This document shows positions 1 to 8,290 of a stretch of 64,000 nt of DNA, piece after piece (positions within the stretch are counted from its first letter, which is position 1; each line of letters starts with the position of its first letter). A program made the translations under genes and the position numbers. Below the pieces are notes generated by a model. The model was not told the DNA's origin and searched no databases. It was given only the letters and a program-made list of their open reading frames with translations. The DNA is from Palsa-147 sp963771905 (GTDB lineage: Bacteria; Acidobacteriota; Terriglobia; Acidiferrales; UBA7541), in NCBI GenBank assembly GCA_963771905.1, contig CAVYVI010000003.1, positions 124,001 through 188,000 of the forward strand, written 5' to 3'.

Positions 1-249
1 GGCAAATCAGGCATCAATAACGTCCCCATTCCTTCCTGCTTGCGTTGAAAGAATTCCCAGTTGTCAATGCGTTACCCAACGCGCACAAAGCTTGCCTTTC
101 CAATCGCATACTTTGATTCCGATCTGATGGACAAATCTTCGGGAGCCAAGAGGCACACCGCCGTTTTCCCTGGTCGTCCGGCGGATTTCCTCAAGGACCG
201 ATTGTTTCTTGATCTCGGCCCGTGACATGTTCCGCGATTCTAACACCAC
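1..249 (-). pseudogene. Frameshifted fragment resembling a homing endonuclease-associated repeat protein
   Basis: The minus strand reads an N-terminal segment that includes RENGGVPLGSRRF and ends in KLCARW. This pattern (ENGGVPLG..RF..GIK..DW.GK..ARWG) resembles the short repeat found beside HNH homing endonucleases. After ARW the frame runs into TGA at about 64-66, but the neighbouring frame continues as WGNALTTGNS, which is what such a repeat usually reads. One lost G would explain this. Start is GTG 249 or ATG 228. The fragment runs toward the window edge, so the rest of the gene cannot be seen. Confidence 0.4.
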
Positions 250-344
250 TGCGAAACGGACAAGAATAGCTCAACGAGGAATCTGATTAGCTGGAACGGT
301 ACTAACAAGCTGTGTCAAGATGGCGCACAAAGGAGAATCGCCCT

Positions 345-923
345 ATGTTTTGCTCATCTTGTGGAACGGAGCAACCGGACGATTCAAAGTTCTGCCGAAA
401 GTGTGGCCGTGATCTTTCTGGGACCGCGCCACGCAGATCGAACGGTCGGATCGGTTGGATCATTGCGGTAGTCGCTGTGATTGCTCTTTTTCTGTTCATT
501 GCACACATCACGCGAGATTCGCACACTATCGGGACCGCGAGTCCGCTCCAGCAGTTGGTGGAACAGTCGCGTGCCATTCAAATGGTCAATACCGCATTCA
601 CTGTCAAGAATATGGGTTACGTCTACTACGCAGTTGTCGTACCGCCCGGCGCCACAAACGTATCCGTCACGGGGCATTTCAGCGCGAGCGGTGGAACGGG
701 AAACGACGTCGAAGTCTATATTCTCAACACGGATCAATTTGCAAATTTTCAAAGCAGGCACGAGACGACCACGTTCTACAACAGCGGTCGCGTAACGCAG
801 AACTCTATCAGGGCGATACTTCCACCAGGAGGCGCGACTTACTACCTAGTGTTCAACAACAATTTCTCTTTCCTGTCGGCGAAGGCCGTCCAAGCAAATG
901 TCACATTGACCTACGCGCCATGA
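345..923 (+). CDS. Zinc-ribbon, single-TM protein
   Basis: Residues 1-22 form a zinc ribbon with two CxxC pairs (FCSSCG and FCRKCG). Next comes a basic stretch and one membrane helix (about residues 38-55, IGWIIAVVAVIALFLFIAHI). The rest is a beta-rich, presumably extracytoplasmic domain with no family I recognise. I chose ATG 345 over the upstream ATG 312 because AGGAGA lies 8 bases before it and because the zinc ribbon normally starts a protein of this type. Zinc-ribbon plus TM proteins are common in Acidobacteriota. The function of the outer domain is unknown. Confidence 0.75.
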   Translation: MFCSSCGTEQPDDSKFCRKCGRDLSGTAPRRSNGRIGWIIAVVAVIALFLFIAHITRDSHTIGTASPLQQLVEQSRAIQMVNTAFTVKNMGYVYYAVVVPPGATNVSVTGHFSASGGTGNDVEVYILNTDQFANFQSRHETTTFYNSGRVTQNSIRAILPPGGATYYLVFNNNFSFLSAKAVQANVTLTYAP

Positions 924-967
924 GCTTACAATCCCTGAATTCGTAAGTTCAGTACAGACGTGACAAG

Positions 968-1171
968 ATGATTCAGTTGCCTAATCGAAAAAAACCGCTG
1001 TTCAACAAAGACCGCCGACGGAAGCACCATCATTGGAAGGTAACGCTGTTCTATAAGGATGGAGAGAAATATGCTCGCGTCTATATCGATCAAAAAAAGG
1101 CGCGGCGTTTCGCAGAGCGGCAGAAAAAGTCTCCAGCGGTCGAGAGGACCCGCATTCACAAAATCAGCTAA
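968..1171 (+). CDS. Small basic hypothetical protein (67 aa)
   Basis: A 67-residue, strongly basic protein. The middle reads like a short beta-hairpin (WKVTLFYKDGEKYARVYI) followed by a basic helix (KKARRFAERQKK). The hairpin resembles N-terminal arm DNA-binding segments of integrases, but this is only a visual likeness. It lies 44 bp after the zinc-ribbon gene on the same strand and converges on the large recombinase at 1220-2878. I do not recognise a family. Confidence 0.45.
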   Translation: MIQLPNRKKPLFNKDRRRKHHHWKVTLFYKDGEKYARVYIDQKKARRFAERQKKSPAVERTRIHKIS

Positions 1172-1219
1172 TCGAGCGACTCAATCACGCTCACCTGAAG
1201 GCAGATGCTTGAGCACCGC

Positions 1220-2878
1220 CTACAACAATTTCTTCGCCGTCCGGAAAGTTGCCGACTCCGACATCCACATCCTGCGGCAAGCAAAGGCCGAGTGCTCGAA
1301 GCTGAGGTGAGGACGTTGCCAACTCCTCTTTGCCGACAAGACGTTCCTCCCTCGCGTTCCACGCACTCGGGCCACGACATTGGAGAAACCGGATAAGGCC
1401 TGGAGCCGCACACCGTCACTCAGCCACGGATCATCGCGGCGAATCCTAAATCGTCGGCGACAGTCAATCTTGGAAAAAACGAATAGATCAAGAATCGTGC
1501 GATTCTCCTCATCGAGCCTCGCGAGAAGCGTCACGAGTTTGCGCTCGCGCGGATTTGGATCCACGTGCCACCGAAGCGCGCCCTTCCAAACCCGAATAGA
1601 CCGTGCGATGAGCACCGCGACGATCACGCCAGTTCTAAGACGCAGTCGGGGTCGCCATCTCCCGCCGCGCCGGATAATCGAGACATCGTTCGGAAACAGA
1701 GAAACGATTTGAGTGAGCAGCTCATCGCGCAGTGCTCGCGTGCGCCGTCGCAGATCGATTGACCCGAAATCGCCTGGACGTCCGTAGCCGATCAGCTCAT
1801 ACGCGCGTCGCAGGCTCCCAAATCTGTGTCGATAAGTCGAAGGAGACGGTAGGTCAAGCGCATTCTTTATCAGGGCAAGCGACAGCCTACCCTTAGATGC
1901 CAGCAGCGCCCTGAGACTTTCCAGCAACTCCTCGTTCGATTTGTTGAATGTGCGGCAGTTGAGAATTCGTTGCGCCTCGTCGAAGGTCGCGCCGTCAACA
2001 ACGGGCTCGAAAGCGTTGGGCGTGACAGTCCACTCCGAACGAGGAATTCTGACCGTTGGCGTATAGAGCTTGCTCGATGTTCGACCGAAGACATGGCACC
2101 CGGCGTACTTGGGGCTAGTCAAGATGGCGTACACGGATTGGTAATCCCACCGCGAGCCTCCACAGTACGGAATGCCAATTCGATTCAACTCGCGAGCGAT
2201 CGCATACACGGTGCGTCGCTCGCTGATCAGCATTCGGAAGATTTCGCGGACAACCTGAACCTCGTGAGAAGGACCGGGAACGAGTATGACCCGATCCGTT
2301 GCGATACTTTTTCGCTCACGGAGCGCAAGGAGCTGCTTGGGTTGCCGCTCTCCGGTTACCAACATCCGGCGCAGCCCATACCCGGGGAGACCACCTTGCT
2401 TGAAGCCGAGCCGTGCCAATCGGTTTAGCCCACTGAGTACTTTCACACCCAGCTCACGGCTGTACTCCCCCGCCATCGTCCGTTTGAGCGCCTTCATGAT
2501 TAAGCTGGGCATGCTTCCGTCATTCGCGAAGGACTCGGCGCAGTAATGCACCGGGACCCCGGCGGACTTGCAGAGGAACTCATAGTGCGCGGATTCGTCG
2601 GTGTCCTGGAAGCGACCCCAACGGCTGAGGTCGTAAACCAGAATGGCTCGAAAGGTCGCGCCTCCACCGACAACGTCTTGAAGGAGTTGGCGGAGCCCAG
2701 TCCGGCGCTTGAGTACAATGCCACTTCTTGCAGCGTCCGAATATGTTTGGATGACGGTAAAACCATTTGTTTCAGCGTACCGCTGAATTGCTGCGGCCTG
2801 ATTCTCGAGCGAGTACTGCTGGTGCTCGGTCGACATGCGCAAGTACTGGGCGGCGGGAATCGTCTGATCGGCTGTCAT
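1220..2878 (-). CDS. Large serine recombinase (resolvase N-domain plus recombinase domain)
   Basis: About 552 residues. The N-terminal resolvase domain has the serine motif YLRMSTEHQQYSLENQ and the arginine-rich signature LVYDLSRWGRF. It is followed by the recombinase domain (GLPGYGLRR, then TVYAIARELNRIGIPYCGG) typical of large serine recombinases that integrate phages, ICEs or cassettes. ATG 2878 is preferred over 2950 because GAGGTG lies just upstream and the family normally begins a few residues before the serine motif. The C-terminal ~60 residues are basic and look unlike the family. This recombinase is unrelated in length to the two small ones at 7.6 and 18.1 kb. Confidence 0.9.
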   Translation of the reverse strand: MTADQTIPAAQYLRMSTEHQQYSLENQAAAIQRYAETNGFTVIQTYSDAARSGIVLKRRTGLRQLLQDVVGGGATFRAILVYDLSRWGRFQDTDESAHYEFLCKSAGVPVHYCAESFANDGSMPSLIMKALKRTMAGEYSRELGVKVLSGLNRLARLGFKQGGLPGYGLRRMLVTGERQPKQLLALRERKSIATDRVILVPGPSHEVQVVREIFRMLISERRTVYAIARELNRIGIPYCGGSRWDYQSVYAILTSPKYAGCHVFGRTSSKLYTPTVRIPRSEWTVTPNAFEPVVDGATFDEAQRILNCRTFNKSNEELLESLRALLASKGRLSLALIKNALDLPSPSTYRHRFGSLRRAYELIGYGRPGDFGSIDLRRRTRALRDELLTQIVSLFPNDVSIIRRGGRWRPRLRLRTGVIVAVLIARSIRVWKGALRWHVDPNPRERKLVTLLARLDEENRTILDLFVFSKIDCRRRFRIRRDDPWLSDGVRLQALSGFSNVVARVRGTRGRNVLSAKRSWQRPHLSFEHSAFACRRMWMSESATFRTAKKLL

Positions 2879-3355
2879 TTTGCACCTCGATAACAGCAGA
2901 TCGGCCGGAAGCCGGAGAACTTTAGAGAAAAAGTACCGGGCAGGCGTCATTCGGCGGAGTAGCGACTGCGCGAGAAGCTCTCCGTGAAAGTACGTACGTA
3001 CTGCTGCGGATTGACGGAAGAATCGGTTGGTGTAACCTCAGCCCATTGCCCGAAGGCGGTCTCTTCCTGAAATGAAGTGCCCTGCGGACAAGGCCGGGGA
3101 TCGCTGCTCACTCCGGGTGGCGACCCCCGGTTGCATTGACAGACTGGCGCGGGCCTTCCGCGAACTCGCAGCAGCGAAGCGGACCTTCCATTTCGCGACG
3201 ACCGACAAGGGTTTTTGAGGGATCTCAGCGGAAGTACAGGGTTAGGGTCGACCGGTTCTGACGCGACCCCGACGTGGCATCCTCGCCGCGTCACACGGAT
3301 CGTCGATCCTTCCCATCTCAGACTTCCTTCCGACGCGACGATTGGTTCGGATGCG
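2879..3355. other. Gene-poor stretch
   Basis: No convincing gene. An open frame at 2947-3369 on the minus strand has an unlikely composition (rich in R, S, P, C, no domain) and no ribosome binding site I trust. The divergent promoter of the large recombinase should lie near 2890-2950. Confidence 0.4.
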
Positions 3356-3808
3356 CTATTTTCCGCCAATCACGTCCCACCACGGAGATCGATCACCGCG
3401 TGAGCGATTCTCTTTTTTCGACACAACGCGCAAGTTGTCTAAGGTACTGCTTCCGCCCTGCGAGAACGGAATTACGTGATGAACTTCATATTTCTTCGGA
3501 TTGAATTTCTCTCCTGTTTCCACCTGCCATCGCGCGATCACCTGCCGCCTCACTGAAGCCGGTATGTTTCTACTTCGGGCAGGTTGCCTAGTCGCTAGGA
3601 CGACGCCGACGAGCATTCCCACGACAATCGAAAATTCCGCAGGAATCTGTAGCATGGCTCCGAGTATAACCGTCACAATGTAAGCTGCCTCGGCCCTAAG
3701 AATGATACTTGCTCGATGAGCAAGCCCCTGTCGGCGCCGATACAGGGATAGTAGCAGGGGAAAAATGAGGGCGAAAAGGATTACCAGACCGATCGATAGA
3801 GAATTCAT
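3356..3808 (-). CDS. Membrane-anchored HNH endonuclease-like protein
   Basis: About 150 residues. The N-terminus has two or three hydrophobic segments (SLSIGLVILFALIFPLLLSL, then AYIVTVILGAML and FSIVVGMLVGVVLA). The C-terminal half is an HNH domain: KYEVHHVIPFSQGG, with HH and a following N (TLDNLRVV). ATG 3808 is chosen because the membrane segment begins there; the upstream in-frame ATG at 3847 adds a poor N-terminus. A short arginine-rich helix (SVRRQVIARWQ) lies between the parts. HNH nucleases are usually soluble, so membrane anchoring is odd. The role is unknown. Confidence 0.7.
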   Translation of the reverse strand: MNSLSIGLVILFALIFPLLLSLYRRRQGLAHRASIILRAEAAYIVTVILGAMLQIPAEFSIVVGMLVGVVLATRQPARSRNIPASVRRQVIARWQVETGEKFNPKKYEVHHVIPFSQGGSSTLDNLRVVSKKENRSRGDRSPWWDVIGGK

Positions 3809-3897
3809 CTGTTCTCTGACGATAGTGGGAGCGACTGAATTCGGCAACCCAACATCGCCTATGAGTTAACGATATCCACGTCATTCCGCCGCTGAAT

Positions 3898-4164
3898 TCA
3901 CTCGTCAATTCGAGCGCCAGTCATCGTCGTCTGCAGCATCGCTCCATCGAATGTTGCGCCTGCCGCCGAGCAAATCAAGACATCTCCTTTGAACTTGTCC
4001 GTTCGCCAAATGCCGCGACTTTTGTTAAATATTACGCGAACGTGATAACCGTTCGGATGTTTCGTGAAATAGCGCATTTCTCTGCGCTCTGAGTCTTCGC
4101 GATACGTCTCTGGGTTGCACCAATAGAGCACCGTAGCCAATTGCGACTTTGATGCGGCTTTCAC
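3898..4164 (-). pseudogene. 5'-truncated copy of the repeated 'family A' gene
   Basis: The 88 residues match residues ~53-140 of the full-length gene at 28746-29168 almost throughout (shared blocks EDSERREM, NGYHVRV, FNKSRG, CSAAGATFDGAM). DNA similarity stops at about 4174, just upstream, so the N-terminal half is missing. It may still be translated, since an ATG exists at 4164, but it is best read as a truncated copy. The function of the family is unknown. Two further fragments lie at 17830-17991 and 21876-21957. Confidence 0.65.
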
Positions 4165-4315
4165 GATTCAGGCGATTCGCCTGGCCGCAAGAAAATTCAT
4201 CGACTGTTCCAGGGAGGAACCGTAAGAAGACAAAAAGCTGTGTAACTTTATATCGAGCGCCGAATCATACGAATGGTTCGTTGGGTCTTCATCTTCATCG
4301 AGAGGGAGGGTCGGC

Positions 4316-5131
4316 ATGTTTCGCGTGAGACTCGTGTTCATCGGCGTGGCCGCGGTTACCCTTCTATGGGCTTCCTTGCCTGCGCGCCCGGGAGCAGTGG
4401 GCGAGGGCAGACACCCTGCGACCGACACTGCGCAAGGCACTCCCGTGCTGGTGGAATTGTTTACCTCCGAGGGGTGTTCCGATTGTCCTCCTGCTGACGC
4501 TCTGCTCGAAAAATTGGATCGGTACCAGCCCGTAAGCGGCGCCGATCTGATCGTTCTGAGTGAACATGTCGATTACTGGGATGATATCGGATGGCGGGAC
4601 CCATATTCCTCCCGTGAATACACCGAGCGTCAAGGCGCTTACGCAGGCCAGTTTGGCCTTGGGAGTGTTTACACGCCTCAAATGGTCATCGACGGACATT
4701 TCCAGCTCGTGGGCAGCGACGAGAGCGGGGCGATTACGGCAATTGAGAGTGCCACGAAGGCCGAAAAGGTACCGGTCAGCGTCTCTTTAACTCGATTGAA
4801 AGCCAACAAGATGATTGCCGTACACGTTGGCGCCGGTCAGTTGCCTGCCTCGATTGCAGCAAAGTCTGTAGACGTCTGGATAGCGATGGCCGATGACAGC
4901 GACGAGTCATACGTGAGGCGCGGCGAGAACGCCGGAAGGACCCTAAAGCACGTTGCCGTCTTGCGAAGCCTCACGCGAGTGGGAAAGGTTAATGAGTCCG
5001 GCGATTTTTCGCGAGATGTCGTGATCAACATCACTGGCCAGAATGCAGGCAGCTTGCGGGCTGTCGCCATCGTTCAAGAGGCGCCAGCCGGTAGGGTCTT
5101 GGGAGTGGGATCGGCACGACTTTCGAATTAG
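4316..5131 (+). CDS. DUF1223 secreted thioredoxin-like protein
   Basis: 271 residues. A signal peptide (MFRVRLVFIGVAAVTLLWAS) is followed by a DUF1223 domain with the characteristic LFTSEGCSDCPPAD, a CxxC-type motif in a thioredoxin-like fold. HVDYWD and YTPQMVIDG are further family motifs. GAGGGAGGG sits 5-13 bases before ATG 4316. The protein should act outside the cytoplasmic membrane, possibly as a thiol oxidoreductase; its substrate is unknown. It heads a run of four plus-strand genes that includes two predicted selenoproteins, with 71 bases between it and the first. Confidence 0.9.
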   Translation: MFRVRLVFIGVAAVTLLWASLPARPGAVGEGRHPATDTAQGTPVLVELFTSEGCSDCPPADALLEKLDRYQPVSGADLIVLSEHVDYWDDIGWRDPYSSREYTERQGAYAGQFGLGSVYTPQMVIDGHFQLVGSDESGAITAIESATKAEKVPVSVSLTRLKANKMIAVHVGAGQLPASIAAKSVDVWIAMADDSDESYVRRGENAGRTLKHVAVLRSLTRVGKVNESGDFSRDVVINITGQNAGSLRAVAIVQEAPAGRVLGVGSARLSN

Positions 5132-5202
5132 CCTAGTCTGCGTGTCGTACCTAACCCCTTGTCGGCCATCGTGCCGGCTTGACGGCTTCCGAGGGTGGCA
5201 AA

Positions 5203-6273
5203 ATGAAATACGTCGTTGTAATTGGATTGTCCATGATTATCTTTGCGCTGCCGCATGCGCAAAACAACTCATCAAGCAACGGGGCAGACTCGGCCTCGAT
5301 CGGACTGGCTGTGGGACAAAAAACGCCGGCCTTCGTTTCTCGCGACCAATTTGACCGTAGCCAATCCATTGAGACATTGAAGGGGACGAACGGAACGGTT
5401 CTTCTTTTCTTCCGCTCCGCTGATTGGTGACCCTTCTGCAAAGCGCAGCTCGTCGAGCTGCAAAATGCCGAACAAAGGTTCAAAAACAGCGGAATCAAGG
5501 TCGCCGCCATCAGTTATGACAGTCAAGCGATCCTCAAGGACTTCGCTGACCGGCACAAAATCGACTTCCCGCTTTTGGCCGACCCCGATTCCCGGATCAT
5601 CTCGAGCTTCGGCGTTCTGAACGCGCAAGCGACGGGGAAGGAAAAGGGGATGGCGCACCCCGGATTTTTCTTTATCGATACGGGCGGCGTTATTCGTGAA
5701 AAGTATTTCGAAACGAAGTACGTCAACCGATTCACGCCGAACAATGTGATTGGGAAGCTTTTCCCTGAATTGACGGAAGAAGTAAGCGAGAGGGTGGAGG
5801 CGCCGCATCTGGGGCTTACTCTCGAGCAATCAGACAGGGAAGTGGCACCGGGCAGCCGGGTGAGCCTGATTGTGGATATTCAGCTTCCCCCAGACGTTCA
5901 TGTCTACTCTCCGGGAGTGCGAGGGTACAAGCCGATTCAGCTCGTCTTGAGCCAGAATTCGGGAATCGAACTCGCTCCCGCAACTTACCCTGCCTCCGAG
6001 GATCTGTATTTGGAGGCGATCCAAGAGCATGTGCCGGTGTATGCGGGAAAGTTTCGTATCATTCAGGATGTCACGATAAACTTCTCTGCCGCGTCCGACG
6101 GCGTCCGCTCCCTGATTTCCTCGGATAAGACGGTGACTATCAGGGGACAATTGACGTACCAGGCATGCGATAAGAGGGTTTGCTATCCGCCGGCATCTGT
6201 GCCCGTGATGTGGGACTTGAAAGTACTTCCCTTGGATCTGAAACGGTCTCCCGACGCCATTCGGCACAATTAG
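5203..6273 (+). CDS. Predicted selenoprotein: secreted redoxin (UPFC) fused to a DsbD N-terminal-like domain
   Basis: The frame 5203-6273 contains one internal TGA (5428-5430). Read through as selenocysteine, it gives 356 residues. A signal peptide (MKYVVVIGLSMIIFALPHAQ) leads into an AhpC/TSA-type redoxin domain whose active site reads SADW-U-PFCKAQL. U76 takes the place of the first Cys of CxxC and C79 is the second. The following region (AAISYDSQ, FPLLADPDS, HPGFFFID) continues the redoxin fold without a stop. The C-terminal part (about 205-356) resembles DsbD-alpha, with C322 and C327 in YQACDKRVCYPPA. ATG 5203 is chosen for GAGGGTGG upstream and the signal peptide. A SECIS-like hairpin follows the TGA directly. 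Alternative: a pseudogene with a nonsense mutation. The exact placement of TGA at the catalytic Cys, the hairpin and the second case at 6877-7362 argue against that. Confidence 0.85.
5428..5461 (+). promoter_or_regulatory. Sec UGA codon and bacterial SECIS-like hairpin (redoxin)
   Basis: TGA at 5428-5430 is followed 14 bases later by a perfect 7-bp stem, GCAGCTC (5445-5451) with GAGCTGC (5455-5461), closing a GTC loop (5452-5454). The loop begins 21 bases after the TGA and has G as its first base. Published bacterial SECIS criteria ask for a loop about 16-37 nt after UGA with G among the first two loop bases, so this fits. Confidence 0.8.
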
Positions 6274-6297
6274 GTAGTATCAAAAGACCGTCTCGGC

Positions 6298-6798
6298 ATG
6301 GAGCTTGATACGAGAGACCGGAACACAATAGCCCTCGCGGCGCTGCGAATCGCTGTGGGGGCGCTCTTTCTGATTTTTGGCGTGTACAAGGTGTTTGGCG
6401 CGGGATTCACCCGGGGCGGCGGCTTCCAACTCTGGATCAACCGGTTTCTTGCGGAGGGCGCTTACCCGTTTATGGTTCCCGTGCTTCAGAAATTCGTATT
6501 GCCACATGGCACGGCCATCGCTTTTTTCGTGGCCTACGGTGAGCTGGCGATTGGTCTCGCACTCTTCCTTGGAATTCTGGTGCGTCCCGCGAGCGCCTGC
6601 GGAGTGGTCTACATGTTCACGTTGCTGTTTTCTTCGAACTACCCTGGCCCCCAGGCTCCCCTTTGGCAGTATTTTGGGGCGTCTCTCGACCACTCGGTTC
6701 TTGCTCTTTGCTTTGCTGCATTTATTTTCGGCGAATCGGATCGGGCGCTATCGATTCGTCACTACTGGGAATCGATCACGAGGAAGGGGGAAACTTGA
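6298..6798 (+). CDS. DoxX-family membrane protein
   Basis: 166 residues with four hydrophobic segments and the DoxX-type opening (ALAALRIAVGALFLIFGVYK). The loop AYGELAIGLALFLGILVRP is typical of the family. DoxX/DoxD-like proteins are small quinone- or thiol-linked membrane proteins and often sit beside thioredoxin-like and OsmC genes. It lies 24 bases after the seleno-redoxin and 78 bases before the seleno-OsmC gene, so co-transcription is likely. A role in passing electrons from the quinone pool to the secreted redoxin is a reasonable inference but is not shown. Confidence 0.8.
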   Translation: MELDTRDRNTIALAALRIAVGALFLIFGVYKVFGAGFTRGGGFQLWINRFLAEGAYPFMVPVLQKFVLPHGTAIAFFVAYGELAIGLALFLGILVRPASACGVVYMFTLLFSSNYPGPQAPLWQYFGASLDHSVLALCFAAFIFGESDRALSIRHYWESITRKGET

Positions 6799-6876
6799 CC
6801 CTCTCGCTCCTCGCATGGGAGCGGTTCTCGGAAGGAAGCGATGAAGTAGTCGGCACAAGCCTTTAAGGAGGAGAGC

Positions 6877-7362
6877 ATGAGCGACGTCGTCTACACTTCG
6901 AGGTCGAGAATTGAACGGAAGACGGGGCCTCTCCGTATTGCGCATCTGCCAGGTGAGTCCCTGCCGGTGATTTATAGCGTCCACGGAGCCATCGCGGAAC
7001 ATTACAAGGTGGACCCCGCGAAGCTGAAAGAGTCGCATTCGTCGACGATTGACTATGTCATCTCCGCCACCGCCGGTTGAATGATGGGCACATTCGCAGG
7101 TGCGCTGGAAGCGCGCCAAATCGACGCAAGCAATGGAAAACTGACAGCCGACGTGACCGGAGAGGTGGAAACGGAGGAAGGCGTACTGGTGATCCGCCGG
7201 ATTCATGTGGCGATGCGCTTGGTGGCGTCCGAGGGTGTGAAAGAAACGGTGGACCGCGTGCATGGCCTTTACGCAATGAACTGCCCTCTGTATCGCACGT
7301 TGCACAAGGCGATCCAACTCACGTCCTCTTTCGAGGTGGTGGCTCCGGGAGCCGCGTCCTAG
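6877..7362 (+). CDS. Predicted selenoprotein: OsmC-family peroxidase with Sec at the peroxidatic position
   Basis: The frame 6877-7362 is broken only by TGA at 7078-7080. Read as selenocysteine it gives 161 residues. OsmC/Ohr proteins have a first catalytic Cys at the start of the central helix, usually reading like ATGGC..GTFAGALEAR. Here the sequence is ATAG-U-MMGTFAGALEAR, so U68 replaces that Cys. The second catalytic Cys is kept as C136 in MNCPLYRTL. The strong site AAGGAGGAGAGC precedes ATG 6877. OsmC enzymes reduce organic hydroperoxides in the cytoplasm, and Sec would be expected to speed the first step. A SECIS-like hairpin follows the TGA. Sec-containing OsmC-like proteins have been reported from metagenomic surveys. 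If TGA were a true stop, the result would be two useless halves, the second without its own ribosome binding site. Confidence 0.87.
7078..7117 (+). promoter_or_regulatory. Sec UGA codon and bacterial SECIS-like hairpin (OsmC)
   Basis: After TGA 7078-7080, GGTGCGC (7099-7105) pairs with GCGCGCC (7111-7117). That is seven base pairs including one G-U, closing loop TGGAA (7106-7110). The loop starts 25 bases after the TGA and its second base is G. Distance, stem length and loop G all meet the bacterial SECIS pattern. The sequence differs from the redoxin hairpin, so the two are not a copied block. Confidence 0.8.
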
Positions 7363-7372
7363 AGACTCTCTT

Positions 7373-7402
7373 GTAAAAAAACGGGCGCGAGGCTCTCGCG
7401 CC
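7373..7402 (-). terminator. Intrinsic terminator for the minus-strand recombinase transcript
   Basis: GGCGCGAG (7384-7391) and CTCGCGCC (7395-7402) form an 8-bp GC-rich stem with a 3-base loop. On the minus strand the stem is followed by CG and seven T (complement of the A-run at 7375-7381). It lies 3' of the recombinase at 7637-8260. The hairpin may also help end the plus-strand selenoprotein transcript, although no T-run follows on that side. Confidence 0.7.
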
Positions 7403-7636
7403 GATACATTGCACTTTCAAAATCACGGACACCGAAGGTGTTGCTTCCTCCTGCCGCTTCCAACTGGAAGAGCAGCAATGAATGGCGAGTGGCAACACGA
7501 TGGCGGAACTCAGCGGTCGATTTCAATGCACACGTCGTCGTTGAGGCTGACTGGATGATTAGCGATTTAGTGAGTGTGTCGACCAAAACAGACTACATCG
7601 AATTGAGGTCAGCACCGATGTACCAGCGTGGGTTTT
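7403..7636. other. Spacer with the 3' end of the recombinase cassette
   Basis: No convincing gene. From about 7592 the sequence matches 18052 onward, which marks the 3' edge of the duplicated recombinase/RHH cassette. Confidence 0.4.
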
Positions 7637-8260
7637 CTAGCTTCCTTGAGCGGCGGCGAAAACGGTTCCGACAGATACGCCCATCTCGCGGGAAATCGCC
7701 CGCCACGAGTTCCCGGCAGCCCGCAATGTTGCGATCTGCGCCCGGTCAACAGACTTCTTTGGGCGTCCGAGCCGTTTTCCTTTCGCACGCGCATGACGCA
7801 GTCCAGCGCGAACTTTCTCAACAATCAAATTGCGCTCGAGTTCGGCGACAGCGCCCAAGACTGTAAAAATCATCTTTCCCATCGGGGTGCTTGTGTCCAC
7901 TTGTTCCGACAACGAAACAAACTGGACATCAAGTGCGTTGAATGTTTCCAGAGCACGGAGGAGATGCGACACGGAACGAGCGAACCGATCGAAACGCCAC
8001 ACGACGACTACATCAAAACGCCGCTCGTGAGCGTCCTGCATCATCCGGTTTAGCTGTGGTCGAGAGTCCTTTTTGCCGGATACACCGTTGTCAACGTACA
8101 GATCGTGAATCTGCCAGCCTCTTCGCTGGCAGTATTCTTCCAACTCCCGCGTCTGCATCGACGGGTCCTGACTGCCGTTGAGTGTGGAGACCCGCGCATA
8201 GATGGCAGCGCGGACTGTGGTGGGATCAGAGCATTCCTGTCGTACTATTCGTGAAGCCAT
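7637..8260 (-). CDS. Small serine recombinase (resolvase/invertase), cassette copy 1
   Basis: 207 residues. The resolvase domain has the catalytic serine in IYARVSTLN, the ELEEYCQRRGW segment, VVVWRFDRFARS, and the long helix region TPMGKMIFTVLGAVAELERNLI. The C-terminal Hin-type helix-turn-helix reads KRLGRPKKSVDRAQIATLRAAGNSWRAIS across about 165-195. AAGGAGGTCGAA precedes ATG 8260. That ribosome site can pair with an upstream GACCT, so translation may be restrained. The gene lies downstream of a 47-aa ribbon-helix-helix gene. A closely similar pair lies at 18096-18931. Confidence 0.92.
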   Translation of the reverse strand: MASRIVRQECSDPTTVRAAIYARVSTLNGSQDPSMQTRELEEYCQRRGWQIHDLYVDNGVSGKKDSRPQLNRMMQDAHERRFDVVVVWRFDRFARSVSHLLRALETFNALDVQFVSLSEQVDTSTPMGKMIFTVLGAVAELERNLIVEKVRAGLRHARAKGKRLGRPKKSVDRAQIATLRAAGNSWRAISREMGVSVGTVFAAAQGS

Positions 8261-8290
8261 TTCGACCTCCTTCGTAGGTCGGTTTGGTCA

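Noticed and set aside
2947..3369. 140-codon minus-strand frame upstream of the large recombinase
   Set aside because: Odd composition, no domain, no ribosome site; overlaps the better-supported HNH gene end.
7359..7586. 75-codon minus-strand frame over the terminator
   Set aside because: It contains a strong terminator hairpin and has no start site.
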